From contig NZ_BDBI01000005.1 in assembly GCF_001612905.1 (NCBI RefSeq), positions 186,001-250,000 on the forward strand: a stretch of DNA of 64,000 nt, given 5' to 3'. This DNA comes from Nocardia ignorata NBRC 108230. Lineage in GTDB: Bacteria; Actinomycetota; Actinomycetes; Mycobacteriales; Mycobacteriaceae. Numbering within the stretch: the stretch's first letter is position 1; every line of letters starts with the position of its first letter. Positions 15,658 through 25,725 of this stretch are shown piece after piece. The notes under the pieces are model-generated. The model had not been told where the DNA came from. It worked only from the letters and a program-made list of their open reading frames with translations, and did not search any database. A program made the translations under genes and the position numbers.

Positions 15658-17436
15658 GTGGACACTCCCGCTTTCTTGACCGACGCCCCACGCTTTGTGT
15701 TCTTCACCGGAAAGGGCGGGGTCGGCAAGACTTCGGTCGCCTGCGCTTCGGCGATCGCGCTCGCCCGCGGCGGTGCTCGGGTTTTGCTGGTCAGCACTGA
15801 TCCGGCCTCCAACGTCGGCCATGTCTTCGACACGACCATCGGCGCGTCGGTCACCGCGATCCCCGCGGTGACCGGCCTGTCGGCATTGGAGATCGATCCA
15901 CACCAGGTCGCCGCCGCCTACCGCGAACGGATCATCGGACCGGTACGCGGGCTGCTACCCGCCGCCGAGATCGACACCATCACCGAACAGCTGTCGGGCT
16001 CGTGCACCACCGAGATCGCCTCCTTCAACGAATTCACCGCGCTTCTCGACCCCGCAGCCACCCAGTTCGCACACTTCGACCACATCGTTTTCGACACCGC
16101 CCCGACCGGTCACACGATCCGGCTGCTGCAACTGCCGGGAGCGTGGACCGAATACCTCCAGGGCAGCGGCGATGCCTCCTGCCTTGGACCGCTGTCCGGC
16201 CTGGACGCGCAACGCGAAACCTACGCCGCCGCAGTGCACGCACTGACCGACCCCGCGCTCACACGCCTGGTCCTGGTCACCCGCGCCCAAGACGCGGCGC
16301 TGCGCGAGGTCGCCCGAACCTACGACGAGCTCACCGACATCGGCGTCAAAGCAGGGCACCTGATCATCAATGCTGTTCTGCCACACACCGATACAGGCGA
16401 TGATCTCGCCGCCGCGATCACCCGTCGCGAGTCTGCGGCAATCGCGGCGATGCCCGCGTCGTTGGCCCAGCTGCCGTGCGACCGGATCGCCCTCAAGCCC
16501 GTCGAGATGGTCGGCGTACCGGCCTTGGGCATACTCTTTGACTCCACTGCAACGGTTTCCGAGTTCACCGACGCCGTGGCACCGCAGATCGAAGCTGCAC
16601 CGCTGGCGGCGTTGATTGATGAACTGACCCTCGACGACCACGGCCTGATCATGTGCATGGGCAAGGGCGGCGTCGGCAAGACAACCATCGCCGCAGCTAT
16701 AGCCACCGCCCTGGCCGCCCGCGGACACGACGTGCACCTGAGCACCACCGATCCCGCCGCGCACCTGGCCGATACCGTCGGCGCAGGTCTGGCCACCATG
16801 CAGCTCTCGCGCCTCGACCCCGACGAAGCGACCGAGCAATACCGGCAGCGAATACTGCGCACCCGAGGAGCCGACCTCGATGAACAGGGACGCGCCGCGC
16901 TCGAAGAAGACCTGCGCTCACCCTGCACCGAAGAAGTCGCAGTCTTCCAAGCATTTTCGCGCCTAGTGCACGAATCCCGACACCGCTTCGTCGTCGTCGA
17001 CACCGCACCGACCGGCCACACCCTGCTACTGCTCGACGCCACCGGCGCCTACCACCGCGAGATCAGTCGCAACCTCGGCGCCGATCGCAGCTTCACCACA
17101 CCGCTCATGCGATTGCAGGACCCCGCTCAGACGAAGATCCTCGTCATCACATCCCCTGAATCGACCCCGATCCTCGAATCCGTCGAACTCTGCGCAGACC
17201 TGGAACGCGCTTCCATCACACCGTGGGCATGGGTCCTGAACAACTCCCTCGCGGCAGCCCACCCCACTGACACATTGTTGCGCGCTCGCGCTGCCACCGA
17301 GGTGGCCCACATCGGGGCTGTGGCAACGCAATACAGCCGCCGACATGCGATTGTCCCGATGCTCAGTTCCGAGCCGACGGGCCCTGATCGTCTGGCCGAG
17401 CTGTCCGGCGACGCCGCGATCCCGGTAGGCGAATAG
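15658..17436 (+). CDS. arsA: ArsA, arsenite-stimulated ATPase
   Basis: 592 residues with two homologous ATPase halves, as in bacterial ArsA. Each has a deviant Walker A loop: FFTGKGGVGKTSVACA near residue 20 and MCMGKGGVGKTTIAAA near residue 340. Each is followed by the signature DTAPTGHT(I/L)(R/L)LL. It energises arsenite export. The Cys expected in the metal site is seen in SGSCTTEIASF (first half) and SPCTEEVAVF (second half). GTG start at 15658. It is the last gene of the ars operon: 159 non-coding bases follow before pstS, and they contain regulatory sites. Confidence 0.93.
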   Translation: MDTPAFLTDAPRFVFFTGKGGVGKTSVACASAIALARGGARVLLVSTDPASNVGHVFDTTIGASVTAIPAVTGLSALEIDPHQVAAAYRERIIGPVRGLLPAAEIDTITEQLSGSCTTEIASFNEFTALLDPAATQFAHFDHIVFDTAPTGHTIRLLQLPGAWTEYLQGSGDASCLGPLSGLDAQRETYAAAVHALTDPALTRLVLVTRAQDAALREVARTYDELTDIGVKAGHLIINAVLPHTDTGDDLAAAITRRESAAIAAMPASLAQLPCDRIALKPVEMVGVPALGILFDSTATVSEFTDAVAPQIEAAPLAALIDELTLDDHGLIMCMGKGGVGKTTIAAAIATALAARGHDVHLSTTDPAAHLADTVGAGLATMQLSRLDPDEATEQYRQRILRTRGADLDEQGRAALEEDLRSPCTEEVAVFQAFSRLVHESRHRFVVVDTAPTGHTLLLLDATGAYHREISRNLGADRSFTTPLMRLQDPAQTKILVITSPESTPILESVELCADLERASITPWAWVLNNSLAAAHPTDTLLRARAATEVAHIGAVATQYSRRHAIVPMLSSEPTGPDRLAELSGDAAIPVGE

Positions 17437-17494
17437 TCACACCGAACATCTCGGATCGAAATTTATCGATACATAGGGTGCTGAGTCGCCATCC

Positions 17495-17512
17495 GTTCAC
17501 CTCACTGTCACA
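17495..17512 (+). promoter_or_regulatory. PHO-box-like repeat upstream of pstS
   Basis: GTTCACC (17495-17501) is followed eleven bases later by the degenerate unit TGTCACA (17506-17512). The PHO boxes bound by PhoP in Streptomyces are 11-base direct repeats with GTTCACC as their core. A perfect pair occurs near 22100 in this same locus, which raises confidence. It lies about 85-100 bases before the pstS start, in the 159-base gap after arsA. Confidence 0.45.
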
Positions 17513-17546
17513 TCGAAATATTTGGATTCAAGGGTCCCGAGATGAG

Positions 17547-17571
17547 GGATCCGGTGGCCTACACCGGATCC
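17547..17571 (+). repeat. perfect inverted repeat in pstS leader
   Basis: GGATCCGGTG and its exact reverse complement CACCGGATCC flank a 5-base loop. It lies between the putative PHO box and the pstS start (25 bases before ATG). In RNA it makes a very stable hairpin. It lacks a following U-run, so it is more likely an operator or an mRNA structure than a terminator for arsA. Confidence 0.45.
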
Positions 17572-17595
17572 GGGCAATGACTGGAGGCCCCACCC

Positions 17596-18552
17596 ATGAT
17601 CAAGCGCACCCGCGTGCACCTGACCGCCGCAAGCGCTGTCGCGGCACTGACTTTGGCCCTGTCCGCATGCGGTAGCGATCCCGCAGGACCGTCGCTGTCG
17701 GGCCCGGTGGTGATCGACGGGTCGAGCACCGTCGAGCCCCTCTCCGCCGCTGCGGGCGAGCTGTTCATGCAGGACCACAAGGATGTCCAGGTCACCGTCG
17801 GAACCTCGGGTACCGGTGGCGGTTTCAAGAAGTTCTGCGTCGGCGAGACCGACATCTCCAATGCCTCGCGTCCGATCAAGGACGCCGAGAAGCAGCTCTG
17901 CACCGACAAGAACGTGCAGTTCAGCGAGATCCAGGTCGCCAACGACGCGCTCACCGTCGTGGTGAACAAGGCCAACACCTGGGTGAACTGCCTGACCGTC
18001 GCGCAGCTGAAGAAGATCTGGGAGCCCACCTCGACGGTCAAGAACTGGAACGAAGTCGACCCGTCCTTCCCGAACGAGCCGCTCAACCTCTATGGCGCGG
18101 GCCCTGACTCGGGCACCTTCGACTACTTCACTGGCGTCATCAACGGCAAAGAAGGCGACAGCCGCAAGGACTACAACCCCACCGAGGACGACAACATCAC
18201 CGTCCAGGGCGTCGCGGGCGCCAAGGGCGGACTCGGCTACTTCGGGTTCTCCTACTTCGAGGAGAACGAAGCCAAGCTCAAGGCCATCCAGATCGACGGC
18301 GGCAACGGCTGCGTCGCCCCGTCGGTGAAGGCCGCCCAGGACGGCACCTACACCCCGCTCGCCCGCCCGCTGTTCATCTACCCCTCCGACACGGGTGTGA
18401 AGAAGCCGCAGGTGGAGAAGTTCGTCGAGTTCTACATCGACCGCAACGACGCCATCGTCGAGGCCGCCCGCTTCGTGCCGCTCACCGATGCACAGAAGGA
18501 CAAGGCACGCGCGGCGCTCGAGGCGTTGAAGACCAAGGCAGCCGCTAAGTGA
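17596..18552 (+). CDS. pstS: phosphate ABC transporter substrate-binding lipoprotein PstS
   Basis: 318 residues. A lipoprotein signal with the lipobox LSAC places it on the outer face of the membrane. The mature protein has the PstS phosphate-binding signature: IDGSSTVEPL near the N-terminus, then GTSGTGGGFKKF, SRPI and GPDSGTFDYF. It captures phosphate for the PstCAB transporter. PstS proteins of this type discriminate phosphate from arsenate to varying degrees; position after an ars operon suggests selection for a discriminating form, but this is inference. Its stop overlaps the pstC start (GTGA). Confidence 0.92.
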   Translation: MIKRTRVHLTAASAVAALTLALSACGSDPAGPSLSGPVVIDGSSTVEPLSAAAGELFMQDHKDVQVTVGTSGTGGGFKKFCVGETDISNASRPIKDAEKQLCTDKNVQFSEIQVANDALTVVVNKANTWVNCLTVAQLKKIWEPTSTVKNWNEVDPSFPNEPLNLYGAGPDSGTFDYFTGVINGKEGDSRKDYNPTEDDNITVQGVAGAKGGLGYFGFSYFEENEAKLKAIQIDGGNGCVAPSVKAAQDGTYTPLARPLFIYPSDTGVKKPQVEKFVEFYIDRNDAIVEAARFVPLTDAQKDKARAALEALKTKAAAK

Positions 18553-19535
18553 CCGTTGGTCACCGCGCGACCGATGGCCCCTCGACCGTGGGGGGCCATC
18601 CCGGCGTGTGGCAAGGAGAGACCGCCGATCTGAGCGCCCGCTCGGCACGCATCGGCGAACGCGTCATCCGTGCACTGCTGATGTCCTCGGCGATGTTCTC
18701 AGTGGTGGTGACCGTAGGAATCGTACTGTCACTGATGGTTCCGCTGACCACGTTCTTCCAGCATGTCGGCCTCGGTGAATTCCTGTTCGGCACCGAGTGG
18801 ACCGCGGCCTTCGGTGACAAGTTCACCTGGGACGACAAGTCATGGGGTGTCCTGCCGTTGGTGGTCTCGACCCTGATGATCACCCTGATCGCGCTCGCCG
18901 TCGCCGTACCGCTGGGCCTGGGCGTCGCGATCTACCTCAGCGAATACGCCTCCGAGCGCGTACGGAAAATACTCAAGCCGCTGCTCGAGATCCTCGCCGG
19001 CATCCCCACCGTCGTCTACGGATTCCTCGCACTCACCGCCCTGACACCGATCCTCGGCACCGTCTTCGAGTTCCAGGGGATCTACACCAACCTCGCACCG
19101 GGCATCGTGATGGGCTTCATGATCGTGCCCACTGTCGCATCGCTGAGCGAGGACGCCATGTCGGCCGTGCCGCTGGCCTTGCGCCAGGGCTCCTACGCAC
19201 TGGGTGCGAACCGGATGCAAACGACCTTGCGCGTGGTGTTCCCGGCCGCCCTGTCGGGCATCGTCGCCGCGATCGTGCTCGGCATCTCCCGCGCAGTCGG
19301 CGAGACCATGATCGTCACCATCGCCGCGGGCAGCAAAGCTCACCTGTCATTCGACCCACGCGAAGGCGCCCAAACCATGACCGGGTTCATCGCCCAGATC
19401 GCCAGCGGCGACGCACCACAGGGCAGCCCGGTGTACTACTCGCTCTTCGCGGTCGGCGCCTTGCTGTTCGTAATCACCCTGGTGATCAACATGATCAGCA
19501 TCCGTCTGGTCCGCAAGTACAGGCAGGCATACTGA
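18549..19535 (+). CDS. pstC: phosphate ABC transporter permease PstC
   Basis: 328 residues, with six predicted membrane segments and a permease core. GTG at 18549 overlaps the pstS stop. A long soluble stretch (about residues 70-95, GTEWTAAFGDKFTWDD) precedes the ABC permease domain, as is common in PstC. The EAA-like loop GSYALGANRMQTTLRVVFPAALSG docks onto PstB. Partner of PstA; together they form the phosphate channel. Stop overlaps the pstA start. Confidence 0.92.
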   Translation: MTVGHRATDGPSTVGGHPGVWQGETADLSARSARIGERVIRALLMSSAMFSVVVTVGIVLSLMVPLTTFFQHVGLGEFLFGTEWTAAFGDKFTWDDKSWGVLPLVVSTLMITLIALAVAVPLGLGVAIYLSEYASERVRKILKPLLEILAGIPTVVYGFLALTALTPILGTVFEFQGIYTNLAPGIVMGFMIVPTVASLSEDAMSAVPLALRQGSYALGANRMQTTLRVVFPAALSGIVAAIVLGISRAVGETMIVTIAAGSKAHLSFDPREGAQTMTGFIAQIASGDAPQGSPVYYSLFAVGALLFVITLVINMISIRLVRKYRQAY

Positions 19536-20425
19536 TGACTTCGACCTCCATCATCCGCCCCGATCTGACCGGCAAGAACCGCAGCTCGGCCCCCGGGACA
19601 GTCTTCGCGATGCTGCTGTGGGCAAGCCTGGCGATCGTGTGCGTGTTCTTGTTCTTCGTGCTCGCGATCATCGTGCAAAAGGGCATCGCCCGATTCGACC
19701 TCGACCTGGTCACCAACCAGCCGTCCAAGATAGCACCGCAGACCTCCGGCGTCGCCTCAGCCCTGTACGGCACCTTGTGGGTATGCGTGCTGACCGCGAC
19801 GTTCGCACTACCCCTCGGTATCGCCGCCGCGGTCTACCTCGAGGAATACGCCGACCCGAACTCCCGATGGAATCGGTTGATCGAGTTGAACATTCAGAAC
19901 CTGGCGGCGGTGCCGACAGTGATCTACGGCATCCTGACCCTGGCGTTCGTGGTGCGCGGCCCGTTCGCGATCGGCGGTGTCGTGTTGGCCGGGGCAATCG
20001 CGTTGGCGCTGCTGATCCTGCCGGTCGTCATCATCACCACCCGCGAAGCGCTGCGTGCGGTTCCACGCGAAATCCGCGACGGCTCCTTGGCATTGGGCGC
20101 CACGCTGTGGCAGACCACCTGGAAGCAGACCCTGCCCTCGGCGATTCCCGGCATCGCGACGGGCTCGATCCTGGCCTTGTCGCGAGCGATCGGTGAAGCG
20201 GCCCCGCTGATCCTGGTCGGCGCGACGACGTTCGTCACCTTCAACCCCAATGGGGTCTTCGACCGGTACACCACCTTGCCCGTGCAGATCTACAACCTCG
20301 TCCCGCAGGACCGCCAAGCTTTTCGCGATCTGGCCTACGCCGCGATCCTGCTTCTGCTCATCGTCTTGCTGGCCATGAACGCCATCGCGATCTGGCTGCG
20401 TAACCGCTACCAGCGCCAGTGGTGA
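19535..20425 (+). CDS. pstA: phosphate ABC transporter permease PstA
   Basis: 296 residues with six membrane segments. ATG at 19535 shares one base with the pstC stop. The EAA-type loop is [25 protein letters not shown], followed by [10 protein letters not shown], both typical of PstA. Forms the inner-membrane channel with PstC. A 22-base gap to the pstB start completes the standard pstSCAB order. Confidence 0.92.
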   Translation: MTSTSIIRPDLTGKNRSSAPGTVFAMLLWASLAIVCVFLFFVLAIIVQKGIARFDLDLVTNQPSKIAPQTSGVASALYGTLWVCVLTATFALPLGIAAAVYLEEYADPNSRWNRLIELNIQNLAAVPTVIYGILTLAFVVRGPFAIGGVVLAGAIALALLILPVVIITTREALRAVPREIRDGSLALGATLWQTTWKQTLPSAIPGIATGSILALSRAIGEAAPLILVGATTFVTFNPNGVFDRYTTLPVQIYNLVPQDRQAFRDLAYAAILLLLIVLLAMNAIAIWLRNRYQRQW

Positions 20426-20447
20426 CCCCGTCATGAAGGAGAAGACC

Positions 20448-21326
<879 letters not shown>

Positions 21327-21327
21327 G

Positions 21328-22122
21328 ATGTCGGACCCGCTCACCGACGCGTGGGAATCGGGGTACTCGCAGTTCCAAGCTCGTCGCCGCGCCTGCGTCA
21401 CCGGCACCATCCGCGACAGGATGACCCTGTTGGTCGTCGACGACACCGACACCGCGCGCACCCTGAGCGCGGAACTAGCCGGGCAGCCGGTCGAATTGCG
21501 GGTATGCAGCGACCCAGCACACGCACTGCTCGTGCTCGGACGCACCTGCCCGGACGCGGTGCTGCTCGGACCGACGACCGGGCGGCTGTCGCCGATCGAC
21601 TTCCTCGAGATCTTGCGGGCGGAAGAACCTGGCATCCCGGTACTCGTGGCCGTCGGCTCAGGCGACGGCGCCTTCGCCGCACAAGCCGCCGAGCACGGCG
21701 TGACCGCAGTCATACCCAAGCCCTATCGAAGCCGCGAACTACTGGCGATCCTCCAGTCACTCGCGCTCGCCTCCGAACCGATCGCGATCCACCCCATGGT
21801 GATCGACCTCGGCAGGCTGCGCATCGACGGTTCTGCCCCACGGATCTGGCTCGACGGTGAGCAGATCATGCTGCCGCCGAGGGAATTCCTGCTGCTGCGC
21901 TACCTCGCCGAACGCAAGGGCGCGGTCATTCCCCGCAAGGATCTGGTCCGCGCGCTATGGGGTGAAGGACCCACCTCGAGCAACAGCCTGACCGTGCACG
22001 TACTGCGATTGCGACGACGACTCGGTGACGAAGAACACAACCCGCAATGGATCCGAGCCATCCGTCGACTGGGCTACCAGTTCGACGTGCCGCCACGTTC
22101 ACCGAACGTTCACCGCACATGA
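21328..22122 (+). CDS. PhoB-like response regulator with atypical receiver domain
   Basis: 264 residues, one base after the pstB stop. The receiver domain (about 32-150) keeps the acidic pair (LLVVDDTDTA) and the conserved lysine (VIPKPYRSRE). However, the phosphorylated aspartate is replaced by glycine: the strand reads DAVLLGPTTG where DAVLLD is expected (Gly81). The C-terminal half (about 160-260) is an OmpR/PhoB winged helix with the recognition region TVHVLRLRRRLGD. It would thus bind DNA without normal phosphorylation, perhaps controlled by a ligand or by protein contact. No histidine kinase is adjacent. Probably regulates the pst genes, whose promoter has a PHO-box-like repeat. Confidence 0.8.
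   Translation: MSDPLTDAWESGYSQFQARRRACVTGTIRDRMTLLVVDDTDTARTLSAELAGQPVELRVCSDPAHALLVLGRTCPDAVLLGPTTGRLSPIDFLEILRAEEPGIPVLVAVGSGDGAFAAQAAEHGVTAVIPKPYRSRELLAILQSLALASEPIAIHPMVIDLGRLRIDGSAPRIWLDGEQIMLPPREFLLLRYLAERKGAVIPRKDLVRALWGEGPTSSNSLTVHVLRLRRRLGDEEHNPQWIRAIRRLGYQFDVPPRSPNVHRT
22097..22114 (+). promoter_or_regulatory. perfect PHO-box-like direct repeat
   Basis: GTTCACC occurs twice with an 11-base period (22097-22103 and 22108-22114), exactly the spacing and core of actinobacterial PHO boxes. It sits inside the last codons of the response regulator gene and 22 bases before the ATG of the ArsR-family gene. It therefore probably controls that gene and the aquaporin/phosphatase genes beyond it. 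Confidence 0.55.
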
Positions 22123-22135
22123 GCACGATGTCACC

Positions 22136-22510
22136 ATGGCAGCGTCACCGAAGGACACCGAACAGCACGGCACCACCGCGGTCGCGACCGTCGCAGGTCA
22201 CGAACCCGCTGTGGCCGCTCGCCTGTTCAAATCCCTCGGCGACCCCATCCGCGTCAAACTCCTCACCCTTGTACGTCGGTCCGCCGACGGTGAAGCATGC
22301 TTCTGCGACCTAGCCGAGGAATTCGACTTCGCCCAGTCCACACTCAGCCACCACCTGCGGATTCTCGTCGACGCCGGGGTGCTCTCGCGCACCCGCCGCG
22401 GACGGTGGAGCTGGTACCGCGTCGAGCACGAAGCCCTCGACGAAATGGAGCTGATTCTGCGCGCCGGTGGCCCATTACGTGCGAACCCAAGCAGCAACTG
22501 CGGCGCCTGA
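22136..22510 (+). CDS. arsR: ArsR-family regulator
   Basis: 124 residues. Winged-helix core with LFKSLGDPIRVKLLTLVRR and recognition helix QSTLSHHLRILVDAGVL. The C-x-C metal motif of ArsR is present as EACFCDLA, so As(III) or Sb(III) binding is likely. It is the third ArsR-type regulator of the island and lies in a phosphate rather than an arsenic context, beneath a perfect PHO-box-like repeat. A possible role is to link arsenic sensing to expression of the aquaporin that follows 77 bases later. The ribosome-binding site is weak. Confidence 0.8.
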   Translation: MAASPKDTEQHGTTAVATVAGHEPAVAARLFKSLGDPIRVKLLTLVRRSADGEACFCDLAEEFDFAQSTLSHHLRILVDAGVLSRTRRGRWSWYRVEHEALDEMELILRAGGPLRANPSSNCGA

Positions 22511-22587
22511 CTCCGTCAGGATCTTGTCCATCTGAGGTTCACCAGCCGTTCCTTGATCGCCGGGTCGGCACCCCGCAGGATCGAAAT

Positions 22588-23313
22588 ATGTCGATCCAGC
22601 CCGTTCGCCGAGTCGCGCCTGTCGGCGCGGTCTGGGGGCTTGGCATCGCTTTGGCGATCGAGTTCGTCGGCACCGCGCTACTGGCGACACTGCTGTCGAT
22701 GATCCGGGTGGCGACCGACGCGTCTGGGTACGTCGGTAGCAGCGATTCGATGACCGCAGCGTTTTTGGTGAGCGTGCTCGCAGCCTCCGGCGCCCTGCTG
22801 GCTCTCGCGCATGGAGCGCACCTCAATCCTCTTCTCACACTGGCCGCCTGGTTCGACGGCCGACGTTTCCGCCACAACGGCCGGATAGTTTTCGCCTACT
22901 TCGCAGCGCAGGGCGCAGGCGCCTTCGTCGCAGTGATTGCGATCGATCCAATGATCGGCCGACAGCTCACGGCTGTCGGAACCCCGGCGACAGCGTGGCT
23001 GGTCGGCACCGAATTCGTCTCTGCGACCGGCCTGGTTGCCCTGTTCATGATCTTCACCACCGCGTCGCGAGGCTCATCGACCGCCGCAGCATTGGGCGGA
23101 TACCTCGACGTCATCACCGTGGTCGGCTGGTCGTACTCGTTCGCCAACCCGGCGCTTGTTCTCGCAACCCTGCCGCACACATCCTGGGAAGACGGCACCA
23201 CCGATACCGCTGTTGTCGTACTCACAGCCCTTTTCGGAGGCGGCTTCATCGGCGCCCAATACTTCACCGATCAAACGAGCGGAGGCTTCGACCCTCGGCG
23301 GGAACAACGATAA
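22588..23313 (+). CDS. aquaporin / MIP-family channel
   Basis: 241 residues with six hydrophobic segments. Starts at ATG 22588 with AGGA upstream. The two half-helix signatures of the MIP family are present: GAHLNPLLTL in the first half (Asn-Pro-Leu in place of Asn-Pro-Ala) and SFANPALVLA in the second. Aquaglyceroporins in ars operons pass arsenite or methylated arsenicals down their gradient. The ars-pst context supports that role, but a simple water or glycerol channel cannot be excluded. The altered first NPA could change selectivity. Confidence 0.75.
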   Translation: MSIQPVRRVAPVGAVWGLGIALAIEFVGTALLATLLSMIRVATDASGYVGSSDSMTAAFLVSVLAASGALLALAHGAHLNPLLTLAAWFDGRRFRHNGRIVFAYFAAQGAGAFVAVIAIDPMIGRQLTAVGTPATAWLVGTEFVSATGLVALFMIFTTASRGSSTAAALGGYLDVITVVGWSYSFANPALVLATLPHTSWEDGTTDTAVVVLTALFGGGFIGAQYFTDQTSGGFDPRREQR

Positions 23314-23508
23314 ACATTCGTCGATGAAAACTTGTTCTCCTACGTAAACTCCGACGGTAATCATCGCCCTGCCGCAACGCGGAACTGTCGGCCCCAGCCT
23401 GGGCATTACAGTGGGTTCTACCTGTGCAAACGCACTGTTGATGAGGGTTGCCTAATTGGATTGAAATTCACTTTCCGGACTCCTTTAGATCCATTTCTCC
23501 CTCTACCG

Positions 23509-23533
23509 TCCCGAATACCACTCTATTTCGGGA
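23509..23533 (+). promoter_or_regulatory. hairpin overlapping the PhoX ribosome-binding site
   Basis: TCCCGAA (23509-23515) pairs perfectly with TTCGGGA (23527-23533). The right arm contains most of the GGGAG ribosome-binding site used by the GTG start at 23540. Folding would hide the site, so translation may be controlled. The 23314-23508 stretch upstream holds no gene and no clear PHO-box repeat. Confidence 0.35.
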
Positions 23534-23539
23534 GATTTC

Positions 23540-25594
23540 GTGAACCTCAAACCACTCGCCCTGTTCGTGAAGCACGACGGCCAGTCGTCGCGCACTTCCA
23601 TGACGTGCCAGTACAAATGCGGCAACGCGTGCTTTCATGAGGTCTCCAACACCTCCGACGGCGCGTACTTCGGCGATATCGTCGCGGCGCTCTCGCGTCG
23701 CGGCGTGCTAAAGGGCGGTGCTGCCGCGGTCCTCGCGGTCGGCGCCGGCAGCGTCCTGGCCGCCTGCGGGGACGACACCCCCGCCGATCCGGCCGACAAT
23801 CCCGCGGGTTCGCCGGGCACCGGTACGGAGTTCACCGCCGTCGCGCCCAACACCCGCGATGAGGTAGTGATCCCCGAGGGATACGAGCAGCAGGTCGTCA
23901 TCCGTTGGGGCGACGCACTTTTCGCCGATTCACCGAAGTTTGACTTCGACAACCAAACCGCGGCAGCACAGGCCAAGCAATTCGGCTTCAACGCCGACTA
24001 CGCCGCGTTACTGCCGGTCGAGGGCACGCCGAACAAATACGTGCTGGTCGTCAACCACGAGTACACCACCGAGCCGATGATGTTCCGCGGATTCACCCCC
24101 GACACCGTCACCCAGGCACAGTACGAAATCGCCTTGGCTGCACACGGTGTGACAGTCGTGGAGGTCAACGGCGAAGCCGGGAGCGGCAAGCTCACTCCGG
24201 CCTTCGGCAAATACAACCGACGCATCACCGCGACCACCGAGATCGGCTTCACCGGCCCCGCCGCGGGAACTGACCTGCTCAAGACCTCTGTAGATGGCAC
24301 CGGGACAAGGGTTCTCGGCACACTGAACAACTGCGGCGGCGGTGTCACCCCGTGGGGCACGGTGCTCTCGGGCGAGGAGAACTTCAACGGCTACTTCGCC
24401 GGAGAGGCTGCCGACCCGGCCGTGGCGGCCCGCCACAAGCGTTACGGCGTCGGCAAGGTCGATGTCCCGCGCCACTGGGAACGGTTCGACAAGCGATTCG
24501 ACGTCGCCTCCGAACCCAACGAGGCCAACCGATTCGGCTGGACCCTCGAGATCGACCCCTGGGACGTGTCCTCGACCCCGGTAAAGCACACCGCGCTGGG
24601 CCGGTTCAAGCATGAGTGCGCCGAAATCCATGTCACCGATGACGGCACTGTCGTGCTGTACATGGGCGACGACGAACGCTTCGAATACATGTACAAGTTC
24701 GTGTCCTCGAAGAAGGTCCAGTCCGGCACCGGTGCTGCGGCCCGCCGCCACAACATGACCATCCTGTCCGAGGGCACCCTCTACGTCGCCAAGGTCACCG
24801 GCGACCACCCCGACTTGATCGACGGCACCGGAAAAGTACCCTCCGACAAGGGATTCACCGGCACCGGACAGTGGATTCCCCTGCTGGAGGCCCGCGCCGA
24901 CGGTCAGAGCAAGTCCCTCGTCGAGGGCATGAGCGCCGCCGAAGTCGCCGTGTTCACCCGCCTGGCCGCCGACAAGGCCGGCGCCACCAAGATGGACCGG
25001 CCCGAAGACATCCAGCCCAACCCCAAGACCGGCAAGGTCTACGTCGCGCTGACCAACAACACCAACCGCGGCAAGGAAGGCTACGCCGGTCCAGACGAAG
25101 CCAACCCACGCAACCAGAACAAGAACGGCCAGATCCTCGAGATCACTGACGACCACAAGGGCACCAGCTTCACCTGGTCGCTGCTGTTGGTCTGCGGTGA
25201 CCCGGCCGCCGCTGACACCTACTTCGCCGGGTTCGACAAGACCAAGGTCAGCCCCATCTCCTGCCCCGACAACGTCACCTTCGACCCCTACGGCAACTTG
25301 TGGATCTCCACCGACGGCAACGCGCTGAAGTCCAACGACGGCCTGTTCTCCGTCGTTCTCGACGGACCCAACCGCGGTGAGACCAAACAGTTCCTCACCG
25401 TGCCGATCGGCGCCGAGACCTGTGGCCCGATCATCGAGGAGAACCGCGTCCTGGTCTGCGTGCAGCACCCCGGCGAATCTGACACCGCCACCCCCGACAA
25501 GCCAACCTCACACTGGCCCGACGGCGGCACCACGCAGCCCCGCGCATCGGTCGTGGTTGTGTGGAAGAAGAACGGTGGTCGCATCGGTCGGTGA
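23540..25594 (+). CDS. phoX: PhoX-family (DUF839) secreted alkaline phosphatase-like lipoprotein
   Basis: 684 residues; GTG start with GGGAG upstream. A twin-arginine signal, SRRGVLKGG, followed by a hydrophobic stretch and a lipobox-like LAAC, predicts Tat export and possible lipid anchoring. The mature part has the PhoX/DUF839 features: VLVVNHEYT, NNCGGGVTPWGTVLSGEENF, FGWTLEIDP, ALGRFKHECAEI, and RPEDIQPNPKTGKVYVALTNN near the C-terminal third. PhoX enzymes are calcium/iron-dependent phosphatases that release phosphate from organic esters outside the cell. Together with pstSCAB this would raise phosphate supply when arsenate competes. It ends the phosphate block. Confidence 0.88.
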   Translation: MNLKPLALFVKHDGQSSRTSMTCQYKCGNACFHEVSNTSDGAYFGDIVAALSRRGVLKGGAAAVLAVGAGSVLAACGDDTPADPADNPAGSPGTGTEFTAVAPNTRDEVVIPEGYEQQVVIRWGDALFADSPKFDFDNQTAAAQAKQFGFNADYAALLPVEGTPNKYVLVVNHEYTTEPMMFRGFTPDTVTQAQYEIALAAHGVTVVEVNGEAGSGKLTPAFGKYNRRITATTEIGFTGPAAGTDLLKTSVDGTGTRVLGTLNNCGGGVTPWGTVLSGEENFNGYFAGEAADPAVAARHKRYGVGKVDVPRHWERFDKRFDVASEPNEANRFGWTLEIDPWDVSSTPVKHTALGRFKHECAEIHVTDDGTVVLYMGDDERFEYMYKFVSSKKVQSGTGAAARRHNMTILSEGTLYVAKVTGDHPDLIDGTGKVPSDKGFTGTGQWIPLLEARADGQSKSLVEGMSAAEVAVFTRLAADKAGATKMDRPEDIQPNPKTGKVYVALTNNTNRGKEGYAGPDEANPRNQNKNGQILEITDDHKGTSFTWSLLLVCGDPAAADTYFAGFDKTKVSPISCPDNVTFDPYGNLWISTDGNALKSNDGLFSVVLDGPNRGETKQFLTVPIGAETCGPIIEENRVLVCVQHPGESDTATPDKPTSHWPDGGTTQPRASVVVVWKKNGGRIGR

Positions 25595-25725
25595 CGTTCA
25601 ACGCCACCTCGACCCCGGAGCTGACACTCAGCGAAGGCGTCCACCCGTACCACCGGAGGATCTGGTCGGCCATCATGTACGGCCTCGCCGCCGGGCGGGC
25701 CGCTCAGCCACACCCAGACCGAACA

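Noticed and set aside
17547..17571. Inverted repeat as a terminator of the ars operon
   Set aside because: It lies 25 bases before pstS, has no following U-run and is 110 bases after arsA, so an operator or leader structure is more likely.
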